DNA of 64,000 bases. Origin: JABDQZ01 sp050049775 (lineage in GTDB: Bacteria; Pseudomonadota; Gammaproteobacteria; Chromatiales; Chromatiaceae). Under the pieces are notes generated by a model, which saw nothing but the letters and a program-made list of their open reading frames with translations, was not told the origin of the DNA and did not search any database. Where the stretch lies: positions 1 through 64,000 of the forward strand of contig JASFVP010000005.1 in assembly GCA_050049775.1 (NCBI GenBank), given 5' to 3'. The position numbers and the translations under genes were made by a program. Positions 1 to 8,932 of the stretch are shown here, one piece after another (position 1 is the first letter of the stretch; every line of letters starts with the position of its first letter).

Positions 1-87
1 GGTTGTGACCAGGATCTTGTTGCGTTTGGCAAAACCATAAGGCAAGGGAGGCTGGTTATTCAAGTGATTCTGAGTGGAATCATTCAT
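1..87 (-). CDS. gspE: GspE, type II secretion ATPase (N-terminal start only, runs off left edge)
   Basis: Read on the minus strand, an ATG at 87 opens 29 codons to the window edge. The residues around LPYGFAKRNKILV resemble the N-terminal entry of GspE, the cytoplasmic hexameric ATPase that powers type II secretion and docks on GspL. The gene lies 6 bases downstream of the gspD stop in the same direction, the usual D-E order. Only the first 29 residues are visible, so no Walker motif can be checked. The assignment rests on this short motif plus position. Confidence 0.7.
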   Translation of the reverse strand, partial: MNDSTQNHLNNQPPLPYGFAKRNKILVTT

Positions 88-93
88 GACAGC

Positions 94-2106
94 TTAGAAA
101 TCCAGAAAGGGATTAATACTTACCGGGGTATGGCCGGCTGACGATGGGAAAGTCAGGTGTTCGGTCTCTTCAGAAGTTTCCTCAGCGCTTATGGCTCGCT
201 GGGTTGTACTTAATTGTTGGTTTGTTGAATTTTCCCGGTCGGGACTTTTTTCAATTTCAGGTAATAGTGGTGTTTTTTCACCAGGTAACAATTGTACCTG
301 GCCAGAATTTTTTTCTATTTGCTGGTTGCGTATGCGGAGATATTCATCAAGCGATATTTTCTGGCTGGCCATTTTGTCACGTAATATTTGTGGGCGGAGA
401 AATACCATCAGGTTTTTTTTCTCGCGTATGGTTCTCTTACTGCTAAAAAGCAGGTTGAGGCCGGGGATGTCACCGAGGACAGGGACTTTGGATTGTGTCT
501 CGGTCAGCGCATCATCAATGAGCCCACCGAGGACCACAATTTCTCCATCATCGACGAGAACAGTGGTATTGATGGTTCTTTTGTTCGTGATCAGCCCTTC
601 TGCGGATGTGCCTGGCTCGACACTGGACACCTCTTGCTCAATTTTTAATTCGATGGTGTCTCCTTCATTGATATGTGGCGTCACATTGAGCTTGATTCCG
701 ACATCGTGGCGTTCAATGGTCTGGAACGGATTTGTCGATGAACTGCTGTCGTTATTCGTATATTGGCCTGTCACGAAGGGCACGTTTTTTCCGACATGAA
801 TGGATGCTTCTTCATTATCCAGGGTGACAAGTGACGGAGTTGAGAGAATGTTGTTGTCTCCATTCGAGCTGAATGCCTTGAGTAAAGTTCGAATGTCACC
901 GCCGGATAGGTAACCAAAATTGAAGCCGCTGCCTATTGTCCCGGGGAAAGTGGAGATATTGGACCCAGATGCACCTGTCAATGGCAGTCTGGTACCGCTA
1001 TAAATTCCGTCATCTGGCAGCGATGTTTGCCATTCTACGCCGAGTTCTATGGCTTTATCATCCTTTAGTTCTACGATGATTGCTTCGATGTGCACCTGAA
1101 CACGGCGGATATCCAGTTTTTGGATGACTTTGGTGAGTGATTTCATCAAGCCTGGTGGAGCTGTAAGTACCAGGGAATTTGTTGCTTCATCAGCCTGTAT
1201 ATCAAATATGTTCGAATTGTTTGCACCTTTGTCCTGATCACTTTTGGCAATTTTGTCGCCGATACTTTTCAATACCTCAGACAGACTTTTTGCATTGGCA
1301 TAATGTAGATAAATAACTTCGGTATTGCCTTCGTCCTCAACTTCCGTATCAAGTTGTGTGATGGCATCAATAATGTTTTTACGCCAATCAGGTTCGCCGT
1401 TCAGAATCAGGCTGTTCGTTCTGTCATCTACAGAGATACTCTGTCCTTGTGCCGAACTTTTATTTTTGGCCAATTCGCTTTTGATCACGGGTGACAGCGC
1501 TGCTAGTACATTATCCGCCTGTGCATGTTCAAGCTTGACAATCTGAATGCCAAATTTGGTTGGTTGGTCGATTCGCCGGATGATGGTAAGTAGCCGATTT
1601 ACGTTCGCTGCAGTATCGGTGATTACTAGCATATTGCTGTTAGCATGTGCAGTGATACTGGATTGTTGTGGGAGTAGGGGGGCGAGTGTAGAGGCTAACT
1701 GTGATGCATCGGCGTGTTTGATTTGTATTACCTGAGTGATAATTTTATCATTATTGTTTTGTTCACTTTCAATTACAGTGGGGATGCTATCCTGTTTTGC
1801 TCCTGTATTGGGTACGATCTTAATGGCATTACCACTGGGCACTGCAGCAAAGCCATGCACTTTCAGCACGGATAGAAAAATGTCATATATGTTTTCTGAG
1901 GTTGTTGGTGTCGAAAACACAACAGTAACTCGCCCCTGGACTCTTGGATCAATGATAAAGTTCTTTCCAGTCATTTCAGAAACAGTGGTTATGAATGCTC
2001 GAATGTCGGCATCATTAAGATTGAGCGTCATAATTTTTTCTGTCTGTGCACTGGCGTGACAAGAAAACGCAAGGAAAAATATCGCTATCAAGAGCTTTTT
2101 GTGCAT
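94..2106 (-). CDS. gspD: GspD, type II secretion outer-membrane secretin
   Basis: GspD forms the 15-subunit outer-membrane channel through which folded exoproteins leave the periplasm. The 670-residue product has a signal peptide (about residues 1-20, ending CHASA), then the N0 domain (MTLNLNDADIRAFI near the start of the mature protein) and three N1-type repeats to about residue 330. The C-terminal secretin core carries the conserved VPVLGDIPG stretch and a short tail after it that could bind a pilotin. Length is normal for the family. It is transcribed with gspC upstream and gspE downstream, away from the gspG-M block. Codon composition is AT-richer than the genes after 9 kb. Confidence 0.97.
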   Translation of the reverse strand: MHKKLLIAIFFLAFSCHASAQTEKIMTLNLNDADIRAFITTVSEMTGKNFIIDPRVQGRVTVVFSTPTTSENIYDIFLSVLKVHGFAAVPSGNAIKIVPNTGAKQDSIPTVIESEQNNNDKIITQVIQIKHADASQLASTLAPLLPQQSSITAHANSNMLVITDTAANVNRLLTIIRRIDQPTKFGIQIVKLEHAQADNVLAALSPVIKSELAKNKSSAQGQSISVDDRTNSLILNGEPDWRKNIIDAITQLDTEVEDEGNTEVIYLHYANAKSLSEVLKSIGDKIAKSDQDKGANNSNIFDIQADEATNSLVLTAPPGLMKSLTKVIQKLDIRRVQVHIEAIIVELKDDKAIELGVEWQTSLPDDGIYSGTRLPLTGASGSNISTFPGTIGSGFNFGYLSGGDIRTLLKAFSSNGDNNILSTPSLVTLDNEEASIHVGKNVPFVTGQYTNNDSSSSTNPFQTIERHDVGIKLNVTPHINEGDTIELKIEQEVSSVEPGTSAEGLITNKRTINTTVLVDDGEIVVLGGLIDDALTETQSKVPVLGDIPGLNLLFSSKRTIREKKNLMVFLRPQILRDKMASQKISLDEYLRIRNQQIEKNSGQVQLLPGEKTPLLPEIEKSPDRENSTNQQLSTTQRAISAEETSEETEHLTFPSSAGHTPVSINPFLDF

Positions 2107-2199
2107 TAACTTAGATTCCGTTTGTAAGATTTCATGTTTATGTCCAAAAAATACACATATGCTCTTTGCAGTTAGTGGTTGTGTTGCCAGCTATCTTCT

Positions 2200-2799
2200 C
2201 TATTTTGCTGAAGTTCTTTTCTGAAGAAATTTAGGTGTCGAAGGCAAGCGAATTCTACTTCCAGTTTCTGGTGAAGCGGTCTCTTCTGGCTTTTTTAATG
2301 CCAGCGATTCGAGGCGGTCATTACGTTTAAGTATGACGCGATTTTTTTCGACCGCGTATAGCACTGCATTTCCTGGCAGATTATCACCAGTGTGATACGT
2401 TTTATGCTGCTTGCCATCCTGGGAAATAATTGCAAAGCCATCATTTGAAGTTGAGTTGGAGACTGTACCTAAGAGCTCAAGTTTTAATCGAGTTTCAGCT
2501 GTCGGAACGGGTTTTGCCGTAGGTATTTTGTTGGCATCTTTTTTTATGGGCACACCGAACAGATTCCAGCTGGCTAGCTTGGAGTAGTCGCGTCTGGAGG
2601 TACTGGTTATTGTATTTTCCTTTTTCTCAAAGGCACTTGCAGTAGGTTTATTCGATTCATTGTTCATAAAAGTTTGTACAGCAAATGCGATTGCTACGCC
2701 CATCAGGGTAAAAGAGATTAGTGTTGCAAGCCGGATAGGTGAAATGCTATCTGTTATGAACTTTGGCGCAGTCATAGATGTTGAGTATCGCAATGTCAT
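2200..2799 (-). CDS. gspC: GspC, inner-membrane type II secretion protein, short form
   Basis: GspC links the inner-membrane platform to the secretin. The 199-residue product has a short cytoplasmic N-terminus, one membrane helix (about residues 24-44) and a periplasmic homology region (about 95-165, including LKLELLGTVSN and the DGKQHKTYHTGD segment) that contacts GspD N0. It ends soon after this region (final residues KRTSAK). The C-terminal PDZ or coiled-coil domain found in longer family members, which run to about 270-300 residues, is absent. This could be a natural short form, because the reading frame is clean. It is the first gene of the leftward C-D-E block. Confidence 0.88.
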   Translation of the reverse strand: MTLRYSTSMTAPKFITDSISPIRLATLISFTLMGVAIAFAVQTFMNNESNKPTASAFEKKENTITSTSRRDYSKLASWNLFGVPIKKDANKIPTAKPVPTAETRLKLELLGTVSNSTSNDGFAIISQDGKQHKTYHTGDNLPGNAVLYAVEKNRVILKRNDRLESLALKKPEETASPETGSRIRLPSTPKFLQKRTSAK

Positions 2800-3080
2800 G
2801 TTAAAAAAGAAGTCACTAAAAACTTTAAAAAAGTTATTTGTGATATCAATTTATAATTAAATTTTATTATCATTATAATTATTTTAATCGATTGATTTTA
2901 TTACAACACGTTCTATTTTCGATCGATTATTCAAATGCACATGTTACGGAATAAAAGCAGATTGTTCCATGTGATTTTCGTGTATTGATAGTAAGTAAGA
3001 TGCTATAAACAATTATTAAAACAATAACTTAATCCATTTTTTTGATATAAGAGTACGGAGCGTTGAGGGCTCATGGCAAT
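2800..3080. promoter_or_regulatory. AT-rich divergent promoter region between gspC and gspG
   Basis: About 280 bases with no gene separate the leftward gspCDE block from the rightward gspG-M block. The stretch is very AT-rich, with runs such as TTTATTATCATTATAATTATTT near 2862-2885 and a TTGATA/TATAAA pair near 2985-3009 whose 13-base spacing is too short for a standard sigma70 promoter. Both divergent promoters must lie here, but I cannot fix either one. A GAGGG ribosome-binding site at 3065-3069 decides the gspG start at 3081 rather than the TTG at 3063. Confidence 0.5.
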
Positions 3081-3524
3081 ATGAAGGCAGCAAATGCAGT
3101 AACGAAAATGAGGGGGTTTACTCTTATTGAAATCATGGTTGTTGTAGTCATTCTAAGCATACTGGCTGCAGCCGTTGTGCCAAGGATTATGACTCGTCCT
3201 GATCAGGCCAGGACAGCAAGGGCTCAGCAGGATATACGTGCTCTCGAAGCCGCTCTTGATCTCTACCGATTAGATAACTATCGATACCCAACTACAGATG
3301 AAGGGCTTGATGCATTGGTTAAAAGGCCTGATGGTCTTACATCTGGCGGGAACTGGAAAGACGGGGGGTATGTGAAAAAACTGCCGAAGGACCCATGGGG
3401 TAGAGAATACCTTTATATTCAGCCAGGTAGTAGCGGGGAATATGACCTTTATACTTTTGGTGCTGATGGTGTGGCAGGAGGCGAAGGTATCAATCAAGAT
3501 ATCGGGAACTGGAACCTGGAGTGA
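3081..3524 (+). CDS. gspG: GspG, major pseudopilin
   Basis: This is the main subunit of the periplasmic pseudopilus that works as a piston in type II secretion. The product shows the prepilin peptidase signature G|FTLIE with the required Glu+5, followed by a hydrophobic helix (MVVVVILSILAAAVV). The GspG globular domain follows, with LDLYRLDNYRYPTTDEGLDALV, the DPWGREYLY box and the calcium-site tail FGADGVAGGEG. ATG 3081 is preferred over TTG 3063 because a GAGGG motif sits 11 bases upstream. The resulting 147 residues fit the family. The gene overlaps gspH by 4 bases. Confidence 0.97.
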   Translation: MKAANAVTKMRGFTLIEIMVVVVILSILAAAVVPRIMTRPDQARTARAQQDIRALEAALDLYRLDNYRYPTTDEGLDALVKRPDGLTSGGNWKDGGYVKKLPKDPWGREYLYIQPGSSGEYDLYTFGADGVAGGEGINQDIGNWNLE

Positions 3525-4072
3525 TAAATACTTCAAACTTTTTTGGTCTGAAGAAAAATAACGGTTTTACACTGATAGAGATAATCGTCGTTGTATTAAT
3601 AATCGGCCTGGTCAGTGGATATGTAATTATTAACGTAAAAGCTTTTCAGTTCGAGCGATCAGTGGAATCAGAGGCCAGTCGATTAGAACAATTACTGCGA
3701 TATGCATCAAGCCAAGCTGTAGTAAACAGCCAGGACTTGGGAGTTTATCTGAATTCGGAAGGTTATAAATTTTTCATTTATGGAAAAAATAGCTGGAAGG
3801 AACTGCATAAGAATTCGCAACTACGGTTTCATGCTTTCTATAAAAATCTTGCTCTGGAAATAATTGCTGACGATCAAATGGCGGTACCTGAAAATTCGGG
3901 AAATGTTTCTTCACGAGATGTTTTAACACCACAAATTATTTTTGCTTCCAGTGGTGAGATCAATAAATTCGAAATTGGTTTATATGATGAAAGCGAGTCG
4001 GTTGGATACAAGGTTAGACTATCAAATCAGGGCGCGATTGAAATTGTTCCTCTGAATAGTGACACGTTATGA
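3521..4072 (+). CDS. gspH: GspH, minor pseudopilin
   Basis: Minor pseudopilin of the pseudopilus tip complex region. The 183-residue product begins with a short leader, then NG|FTLIEIIVVVLIIGLV, a type IV prepilin cleavage site and helix, followed by a beta-rich domain of the GspH/FimT class. The start is GTG at 3521, overlapping the gspG stop (GTGATAA). No ATG occurs before the cleavage motif, so GTG with translational coupling is the likely start. The next gene starts inside its stop codon (ATGA at 4069). Confidence 0.9.
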   Translation: MINTSNFFGLKKNNGFTLIEIIVVVLIIGLVSGYVIINVKAFQFERSVESEASRLEQLLRYASSQAVVNSQDLGVYLNSEGYKFFIYGKNSWKELHKNSQLRFHAFYKNLALEIIADDQMAVPENSGNVSSRDVLTPQIIFASSGEINKFEIGLYDESESVGYKVRLSNQGAIEIVPLNSDTL

Positions 4073-4446
4073 GGTATCGAAATATAAAAGGGTTTACTTT
4101 GCTGGAGGTTCTTATTGCCTTATCGATTTTGAGCATTGCCTTGGCTGCCTTGATAAAGGGTGCTAGTCAGTATGTTAGCAATCAAACATATCTTGAAGAT
4201 CGTACATTTTCCCAGTGGGTTGCATTAAATACGATGGCAAGATTGGAATTGAATCCGTATTCCATAATACCTGGCAAGGAGAGTGGCGTAGAGCAAATGG
4301 CTGGGAGAGGCTGGGCGTGGTCACGAACAGTAAGTTCTACCCCTGACAAAAACGTCTATGAGGCACTGGTATCAGTTTCCCCTGAAGATTTAAATGGACA
4401 ATCTTTTGCAGAAATAATTGGCTTTATTCCAGTAGTTTCTGAATGA
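4069..4446 (+). CDS. gspI: GspI, minor pseudopilin
   Basis: The 125-residue product has the prepilin motif KG|FTLLEVLIALSILSIALAALI and a short C-terminal domain containing RTFSQWVALNTMARLEL, typical of GspI. In known systems GspI nucleates the tip complex with GspJ and GspK. The ATG overlaps the gspH stop and its own stop overlaps gspJ, both as ATGA, so expression is translationally coupled within the operon. Length matches the family. Confidence 0.95.
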   Translation: MRYRNIKGFTLLEVLIALSILSIALAALIKGASQYVSNQTYLEDRTFSQWVALNTMARLELNPYSIIPGKESGVEQMAGRGWAWSRTVSSTPDKNVYEALVSVSPEDLNGQSFAEIIGFIPVVSE

Positions 4447-5054
4447 AACATAGTGTTGAAAAAGGATTTACATTAGTAGAGCTCTTGGTGGCGATTTCAA
4501 TATTTTCAATTGTGGCCATCATGGCGTATGGCGGGCTGAATACAATTATTATGAGTCAAGGGGGTATTGATTATTCCGCAGACCGACTTAGAAAAATCCA
4601 GACTACTTTTGTCCTGTTACAACAAGATATTTCTCAAGCTATACCTCGCAGTGTGCGTGATGAATTTGGAGATTCGGAGATTCCATTTGCTAGTAGAGAT
4701 TCCTATGATCAGCTTTTACGCCTGACAAGAGGAGGCGCATCGGATTTTCAGGGTAGTAAATCAACATTGCGTAGAGTGGAATATCATTTTAACGATGGCA
4801 AGTTGTTTCGAACTGTCTGGCCAGTTCTTGACCGAGTCCATGGCACCGGGGCGAGTAATTTATTGCTTCTGGATGAGATTGAAGCAGTTGAAATTCGTTT
4901 TTTGGGGGAGGGGAATTCTCAAAAATGGGTTTCTGGCTGGCCAATTCACGTGCAAGATGAACATTTGCCTCTACTGCCACGTGCGGTTGAAGTGGTTTTG
5001 AATGTAAAACCATGGGGTAGAGTAAATCGAGTTTTTATCACAGGGTCGGAATGA
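4443..5054 (+). CDS. gspJ: GspJ, minor pseudopilin
   Basis: The product of 203 residues starts with EKG|FTLVELLVAISIFSIVAIMAYGG, the prepilin peptidase site plus membrane helix. A GspJ globular domain follows, including FVLLQQDISQAIPRSVRD and, near the end, RAVEVVLNVKPWG. It forms the pseudopilus tip with GspI and GspK. It overlaps gspI and gspK by 4 bases each. Confidence 0.95.
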   Translation: MKHSVEKGFTLVELLVAISIFSIVAIMAYGGLNTIIMSQGGIDYSADRLRKIQTTFVLLQQDISQAIPRSVRDEFGDSEIPFASRDSYDQLLRLTRGGASDFQGSKSTLRRVEYHFNDGKLFRTVWPVLDRVHGTGASNLLLLDEIEAVEIRFLGEGNSQKWVSGWPIHVQDEHLPLLPRAVEVVLNVKPWGRVNRVFITGSE

Positions 5055-5989
5055 GATCGGTTAAGCGGCAGAAAGGAGTGGCAATTTTGGTTGCGATGCT
5101 AACGACAGCAGTCGCCGCCTACATTGTTACCACTATGATGTCGGCACAATATCAAAATATCAGCAGAACAGAGAGCCTTCTTCACCATGAACAGGGCTGG
5201 CTTTATAGCAGGGGGATTGATGCATGGGCAATCGGCGCTCTGAATGCAGATTTGGAGAAAAATTCTATCGATAGCGGTTTCGACATCTGGAATTACCCAA
5301 TTAAGCAGACAGCAATTAAAGGGGGTTCACTTTCAGCGTCAATTATCGATCTGCAAGCTTTTTTTAATCTAAATAATTTGGTTGGCGCCAGGGGGCCAAA
5401 TGGCCTTGAAATTATGAGATTTAACCGTCTGCTCAGGAATCTTGAATTGCCTCTGGATGTGACTGATTCAATAGTAGATTGGATTGATGGTAATAGTACG
5501 GTTACATATCCAAACGGTGCAGAGGACGATTATTATACAAATAAGGAACAGCCCTATCGAACTGCAAACAATATGATTTATCACACAAGCGAGTTAATGC
5601 TGATAAAGGGTATTTCATATGATGTTTATGAGAAACTGAAACCACATATTGCTTCATTACCAGTTAATATTCCTATAAATGTAAACACAGCATCAATTGA
5701 GGTCCTTAGGACATTGGCAGATGGAATTACTGTTGAGGATGCGGAGAATATCATTGCGACCAGGTCAGATAAGCCATTTGCAAGCGTGGAGGAGTTTATC
5801 GAGCACCCGGCTTTGGCGGGAAGAGAAATATCAGCAGAAAAATTATCAGTTTCCACAAGCTATTTCCATGTATCCGGGATTGTTTCTATTGGAAACCACA
5901 TGCTTCATTATGCCTCAGTAATCAATCGTGACAGTGTGAAACGTAGCCATGTAATCCAAAAAACACGTGAAAGGATATTTCATGACTGA
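5051..5989 (+). CDS. gspK: GspK, minor pseudopilin with large periplasmic domain
   Basis: The 312-residue product has the GspK form of the prepilin site, RQKG|VAILVAMLTTAVAAYIV. Residue +5 is not Glu, which is normal for GspK, the subunit thought to cap the pseudopilus. The body contains the SAM-like helix-hairpin motif INVNTASIEVLRTLADGI and the TRSDKPFASVEEFIEHP segment. Length agrees with the family. It overlaps gspJ (ATGA) upstream and gspL by 8 bases downstream. Confidence 0.95.
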   Translation: MRSVKRQKGVAILVAMLTTAVAAYIVTTMMSAQYQNISRTESLLHHEQGWLYSRGIDAWAIGALNADLEKNSIDSGFDIWNYPIKQTAIKGGSLSASIIDLQAFFNLNNLVGARGPNGLEIMRFNRLLRNLELPLDVTDSIVDWIDGNSTVTYPNGAEDDYYTNKEQPYRTANNMIYHTSELMLIKGISYDVYEKLKPHIASLPVNIPINVNTASIEVLRTLADGITVEDAENIIATRSDKPFASVEEFIEHPALAGREISAEKLSVSTSYFHVSGIVSIGNHMLHYASVINRDSVKRSHVIQKTRERIFHD

Positions 5990-7226
5990 CGAGGTCATTG
6001 TAAGGGTGATGCCGGATGATTCTGGCAGAATTGAATGGTTAGAAATTACTAAGGAGGACCGCGAGAAGATTTCGGCTGTAAAGCATGGCGCGCTGCTGGA
6101 TTTTTCAGAAGAATTGAAAAAAAAGCGCGTCATTTTGTTAATTCCGGGGGAGCACGCCTTAATTACACACGTAAAGGCCCCTGGGGGAAGTGTGCGAGAC
6201 CAGCATGCTTCGTTACCTTACTTGTTGGAAGAGAGGCTTATAGAGGATGTGGAAAAACTGCATTTTGTTGCAGGGCCAAAACAAGCCTCAGGGCTTCTTC
6301 CAGTCGTTATCATTTCTAAAAATATTCTCGATAAGCAGTTAAATCAGTTTTGGTCTGCTGGTGTTTTTCCATCGCAGGTAATTCCTGAACCCCTTGCCTT
6401 GTCATATGTCGATGGTGAATGGTCAATATTGATAGATGGAAAACGGGCAGTAGTGCGATATGGGGAATATAGTGGATTTGGCTGTTCTTCAGAACAAGTT
6501 GTTGAAATTTTAGCAAGATTGAGAGATGAATCCTTGTACACGGGCGGAATGGAGAATTCCAAAGAATCAGCCATGACCGTCAATATTTATGCAGATAGCC
6601 CGAGCCCGGAGCTAATGCAGCAACTTGAGAATAAACGTTTTGTAATAAACGCGCATACAGGATTTGGCTTATCTCAACTATTAGCCATTGGGCACAAAAA
6701 GCCTGTAATCGATCTAGCACAGGGATACGCGGGGCCGAGTGAGTTTGCTAATAGGCGAGAAAACCGGTGGTTACCTTCTATATTTCTCGTTGCCGCCTTT
6801 GTAATTTATATTGGTGTTTCAGGTTATCAATATTGGTCTCAGTATAAAGATGAAGAGAAAATACAGTCAGATATCTACAGCCTGTTTCAGTCAACATTCC
6901 CGGAAGTAAAGAGAATTGTAGATCCAATGAAGCAGGGTCGTCATCTATTAAATGAAAAGCGAAAAATTCATAAAAAAGGAGACGATGACCTACTGTCCCT
7001 TATGTACATTTCAGGGGAGGCTTTTCAGGCTAATCCAAATCTTAGTTTTAGCGCATTCGAATTTAGACAGGGCGTCATGCAAATACGTTTGAAGGGTGGA
7101 AATTTACAAACTATTGAGGAGTTCAAGAATTACGTGGAGTCTGACAAAACTGTCATTGTAGAAATCCTTTCGACAGTAGCCGACGGTAATGAAATTGAGG
7201 CAAAAATCAAACTTAAGCGAATCTGA
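5982..7226 (+). CDS. gspL: GspL, inner-membrane platform protein
   Basis: GspL recruits the GspE ATPase to the inner membrane and pairs with GspM. The protein has an actin-like cytoplasmic N-terminal domain (with PGEHALITHVKAPGGSVRDQHASLPYLLEERL, split here as a described region at about residues 55-85), one membrane helix at about 265-285 and a periplasmic ferredoxin-like domain. ATG 5982 is chosen because AAGGA lies 6 bases before it; an in-frame GTG at 5967 has no such site. Product 414 residues. It sits between gspK (8-base overlap) and gspM. Confidence 0.92.
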   Translation: MTDEVIVRVMPDDSGRIEWLEITKEDREKISAVKHGALLDFSEELKKKRVILLIPGEHALITHVKAPGGSVRDQHASLPYLLEERLIEDVEKLHFVAGPKQASGLLPVVIISKNILDKQLNQFWSAGVFPSQVIPEPLALSYVDGEWSILIDGKRAVVRYGEYSGFGCSSEQVVEILARLRDESLYTGGMENSKESAMTVNIYADSPSPELMQQLENKRFVINAHTGFGLSQLLAIGHKKPVIDLAQGYAGPSEFANRRENRWLPSIFLVAAFVIYIGVSGYQYWSQYKDEEKIQSDIYSLFQSTFPEVKRIVDPMKQGRHLLNEKRKIHKKGDDDLLSLMYISGEAFQANPNLSFSAFEFRQGVMQIRLKGGNLQTIEEFKNYVESDKTVIVEILSTVADGNEIEAKIKLKRI

Positions 7227-7228
7227 AG

Positions 7229-7708
7229 ATGACTGCTTGGTTTTTATCATTAAATAAGCGAGATAGAAAGGCTGTAAGTACAGGCATAATGATAATTGCT
7301 GCAGTATTATTTTATTTATTAGTCTTTGAGCCTTTGAATCACGTTCTCCAAGAACAACGCCTGCGAGTAGAATCACGAAATGAAAATTTGTCTAATTTTC
7401 GGGAATTAGTAAGGGAATATCAGAGTCTTGATGGTAAAGCGGAAAATAAGCATGCAGATGAGAATCGTTCGTTAATATCAATTATTGACCAAAGTAGTAA
7501 ATCGAGCCTTATTAGCCAGTCGATAAAACGGTTAACTCCCGAAGGTGAAGAGCGGGTAAGGGTTCATTTTGAGGAAGCAGAATTTAATCGAGTCATTAAC
7601 TGGCTAATCATGAATTATGAACAAAATGGTGTCCGGGCGGAGTCTTTGTCTCTCAGGGAAACTGAAATGCCTGGCGTTGTTAGTGGTGTTGTAGTGATGG
7701 ATAGATGA
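7229..7708 (+). CDS. gspM: GspM, inner-membrane platform protein
   Basis: The 159-residue product has a short cytoplasmic start (TAWFLSLNKRDRKAV), one membrane helix at about residues 18-37 and a periplasmic domain ending NGVRAESLSLRETEMPGVVSG, the usual GspM pattern. It partners GspL in the assembly platform. It is the last recognisable secretion gene of the rightward block. No gspN and no prepilin peptidase gene (gspO) follow, so cleavage of the pseudopilins must rely on a peptidase encoded elsewhere. Confidence 0.9.
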   Translation: MTAWFLSLNKRDRKAVSTGIMIIAAVLFYLLVFEPLNHVLQEQRLRVESRNENLSNFRELVREYQSLDGKAENKHADENRSLISIIDQSSKSSLISQSIKRLTPEGEERVRVHFEEAEFNRVINWLIMNYEQNGVRAESLSLRETEMPGVVSGVVVMDR

Positions 7709-8144
7709 GGGTGCTCATATATTGAAGTAGCACAAATGTTGTAAGTTAGCATTCGAGTATTTTGTCTCGACGGTAGGTTGGGTGGAAAGCGTCATTTGGA
7801 ATTACAAAAGGTATCAGGAGGTAGAAGACTGCTGTATTGACCAGATGCAACTTATGTACCCTTGGGCACTAAAGGCGCTGGTAGGCTTTCCGACATTGCT
7901 GGGGATGACCACTGCGATGGAGACGTATGGCAGATTTGGCGGAAAGAGCAAGCATTTATATATGATCGATAATGTTGATTGTTGGAATGAACAACAATAA
8001 GGAGAAAAGAAAAAGTGGGGAGATAATAATTGAGAATAATTCTATTAAAATTATTATGCTCCTAAACATAAAGGGTAGCAATAAAATCAAGGATACTGGT
8101 TTGATTAAATGGATAATATTAAGCAGATATAAGGACCAAGCGTG
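7709..8144. other. AT-rich gap after gspM with no convincing gene
   Basis: Between gspM and the next small gene lie about 435 AT-rich bases. An open frame from GTG 7782 to 8000 would give 72 residues, but it has no clear ribosome-binding site and resembles no family I know, so I do not call it. An AAGGA at 8131-8135 is the ribosome-binding site of the following gene. I see no clear terminator for the gsp operon. Confidence 0.4.
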
Positions 8145-8498
8145 ATGAAACAATTATATATATTATTTTTCTTGATTATCGCACTGCCTGTTTTTGCTGC
8201 ACCACAGGGTGATACTGTTGGGACAGTGTCGGCCGTACGGGTTATAAGTACAAATGCATACGGTGGAGTTTCTGCATTTGAAATTTGGTTGAATAACCCT
8301 TCAAATGATAGATGGGGATGTTTGCCTTCAAAGGATTATATAGTCGTGAGGGAAAACGCTAGCGGCGTGTCACCTGAGTCCTTTAAAATGATATTTACTG
8401 TGGCACTGATAGCCCATCAAAATGGAAAAATTATTGCGTTGGACTCGAGTTCGATTGATCCATGTACTAGTGTCAATACGGCTTGGATTATTGATTAA
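8145..8498 (+). CDS. Small exported protein of unknown function
   Basis: The 117-residue product starts with a classical signal peptide (MKQLYILFFLIIALPVFAA, cleavage expected after about residue 19). The mature domain of about 98 residues has two cysteines (in RWGCLP and DPCTSV) that could form one disulfide, and a pattern of short beta strands. ATG 8145 has AAGGA 9 bases upstream and is preferred over the GTG at 8142. I do not recognise the family; it resembles small periplasmic or secreted domains of about 100 residues. Its place behind a type II secretion operon makes it a possible, unproven, substrate. Confidence 0.7.
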   Translation: MKQLYILFFLIIALPVFAAPQGDTVGTVSAVRVISTNAYGGVSAFEIWLNNPSNDRWGCLPSKDYIVVRENASGVSPESFKMIFTVALIAHQNGKIIALDSSSIDPCTSVNTAWIID

Positions 8499-8689
8499 TC
8501 CTAATTGGTTTATCGATCTCCCATCATTAGCTAGGTCATATTGATCCTCAAGAATGAATTATTGCGATCACACTCTCATCACACGGGTGGGCTCGAAGTA
8601 ACGCTATCCAACACAACCGCATACAAATAAACTGTTGATTTTATTGAACGCAGTGGTGTAGGTTTGTGCCCATAGGTTGTCAAAACCGA

Positions 8690-8734
<45 letters not shown>

Positions 8735-8770
8735 ATACAACAATCACTTAACTGCTCCTGAGTGATCAGA

Positions 8771-8808
8771 AAAGCCTTTCCGGAATACCCGGAAAGGCTT
8801 TTTTATTT
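8771..8808 (+). terminator. Rho-independent terminator
   Basis: A perfect 12-base-pair stem (AAGCCTTTCCGG with CCGGAAAGGCTT) around a five-base loop is followed by TTTTATTT. It stands 37 bases behind the tRNA fragment and probably was the terminator of the original tRNA gene. It also isolates the ubi operon from upstream transcription. Confidence 0.9.
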
Positions 8809-8932
8809 GTCGTCATTATCTGTTTTTTCTGTTGTCTGGCCACGATCCCCGAAATACCGGAACCGGGCATTTCCCGCAAAGTTTGTGGCATCTCTCACAC
8901 TGCCGCATGGCACCGTCTGAAATTCAGGATTA

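Noticed and set aside
7782..8000. Open frame of 72 codons from a GTG after gspM
   Set aside because: No clear ribosome-binding site, no recognisable family and no signal or membrane segment. It may be real but cannot be supported.
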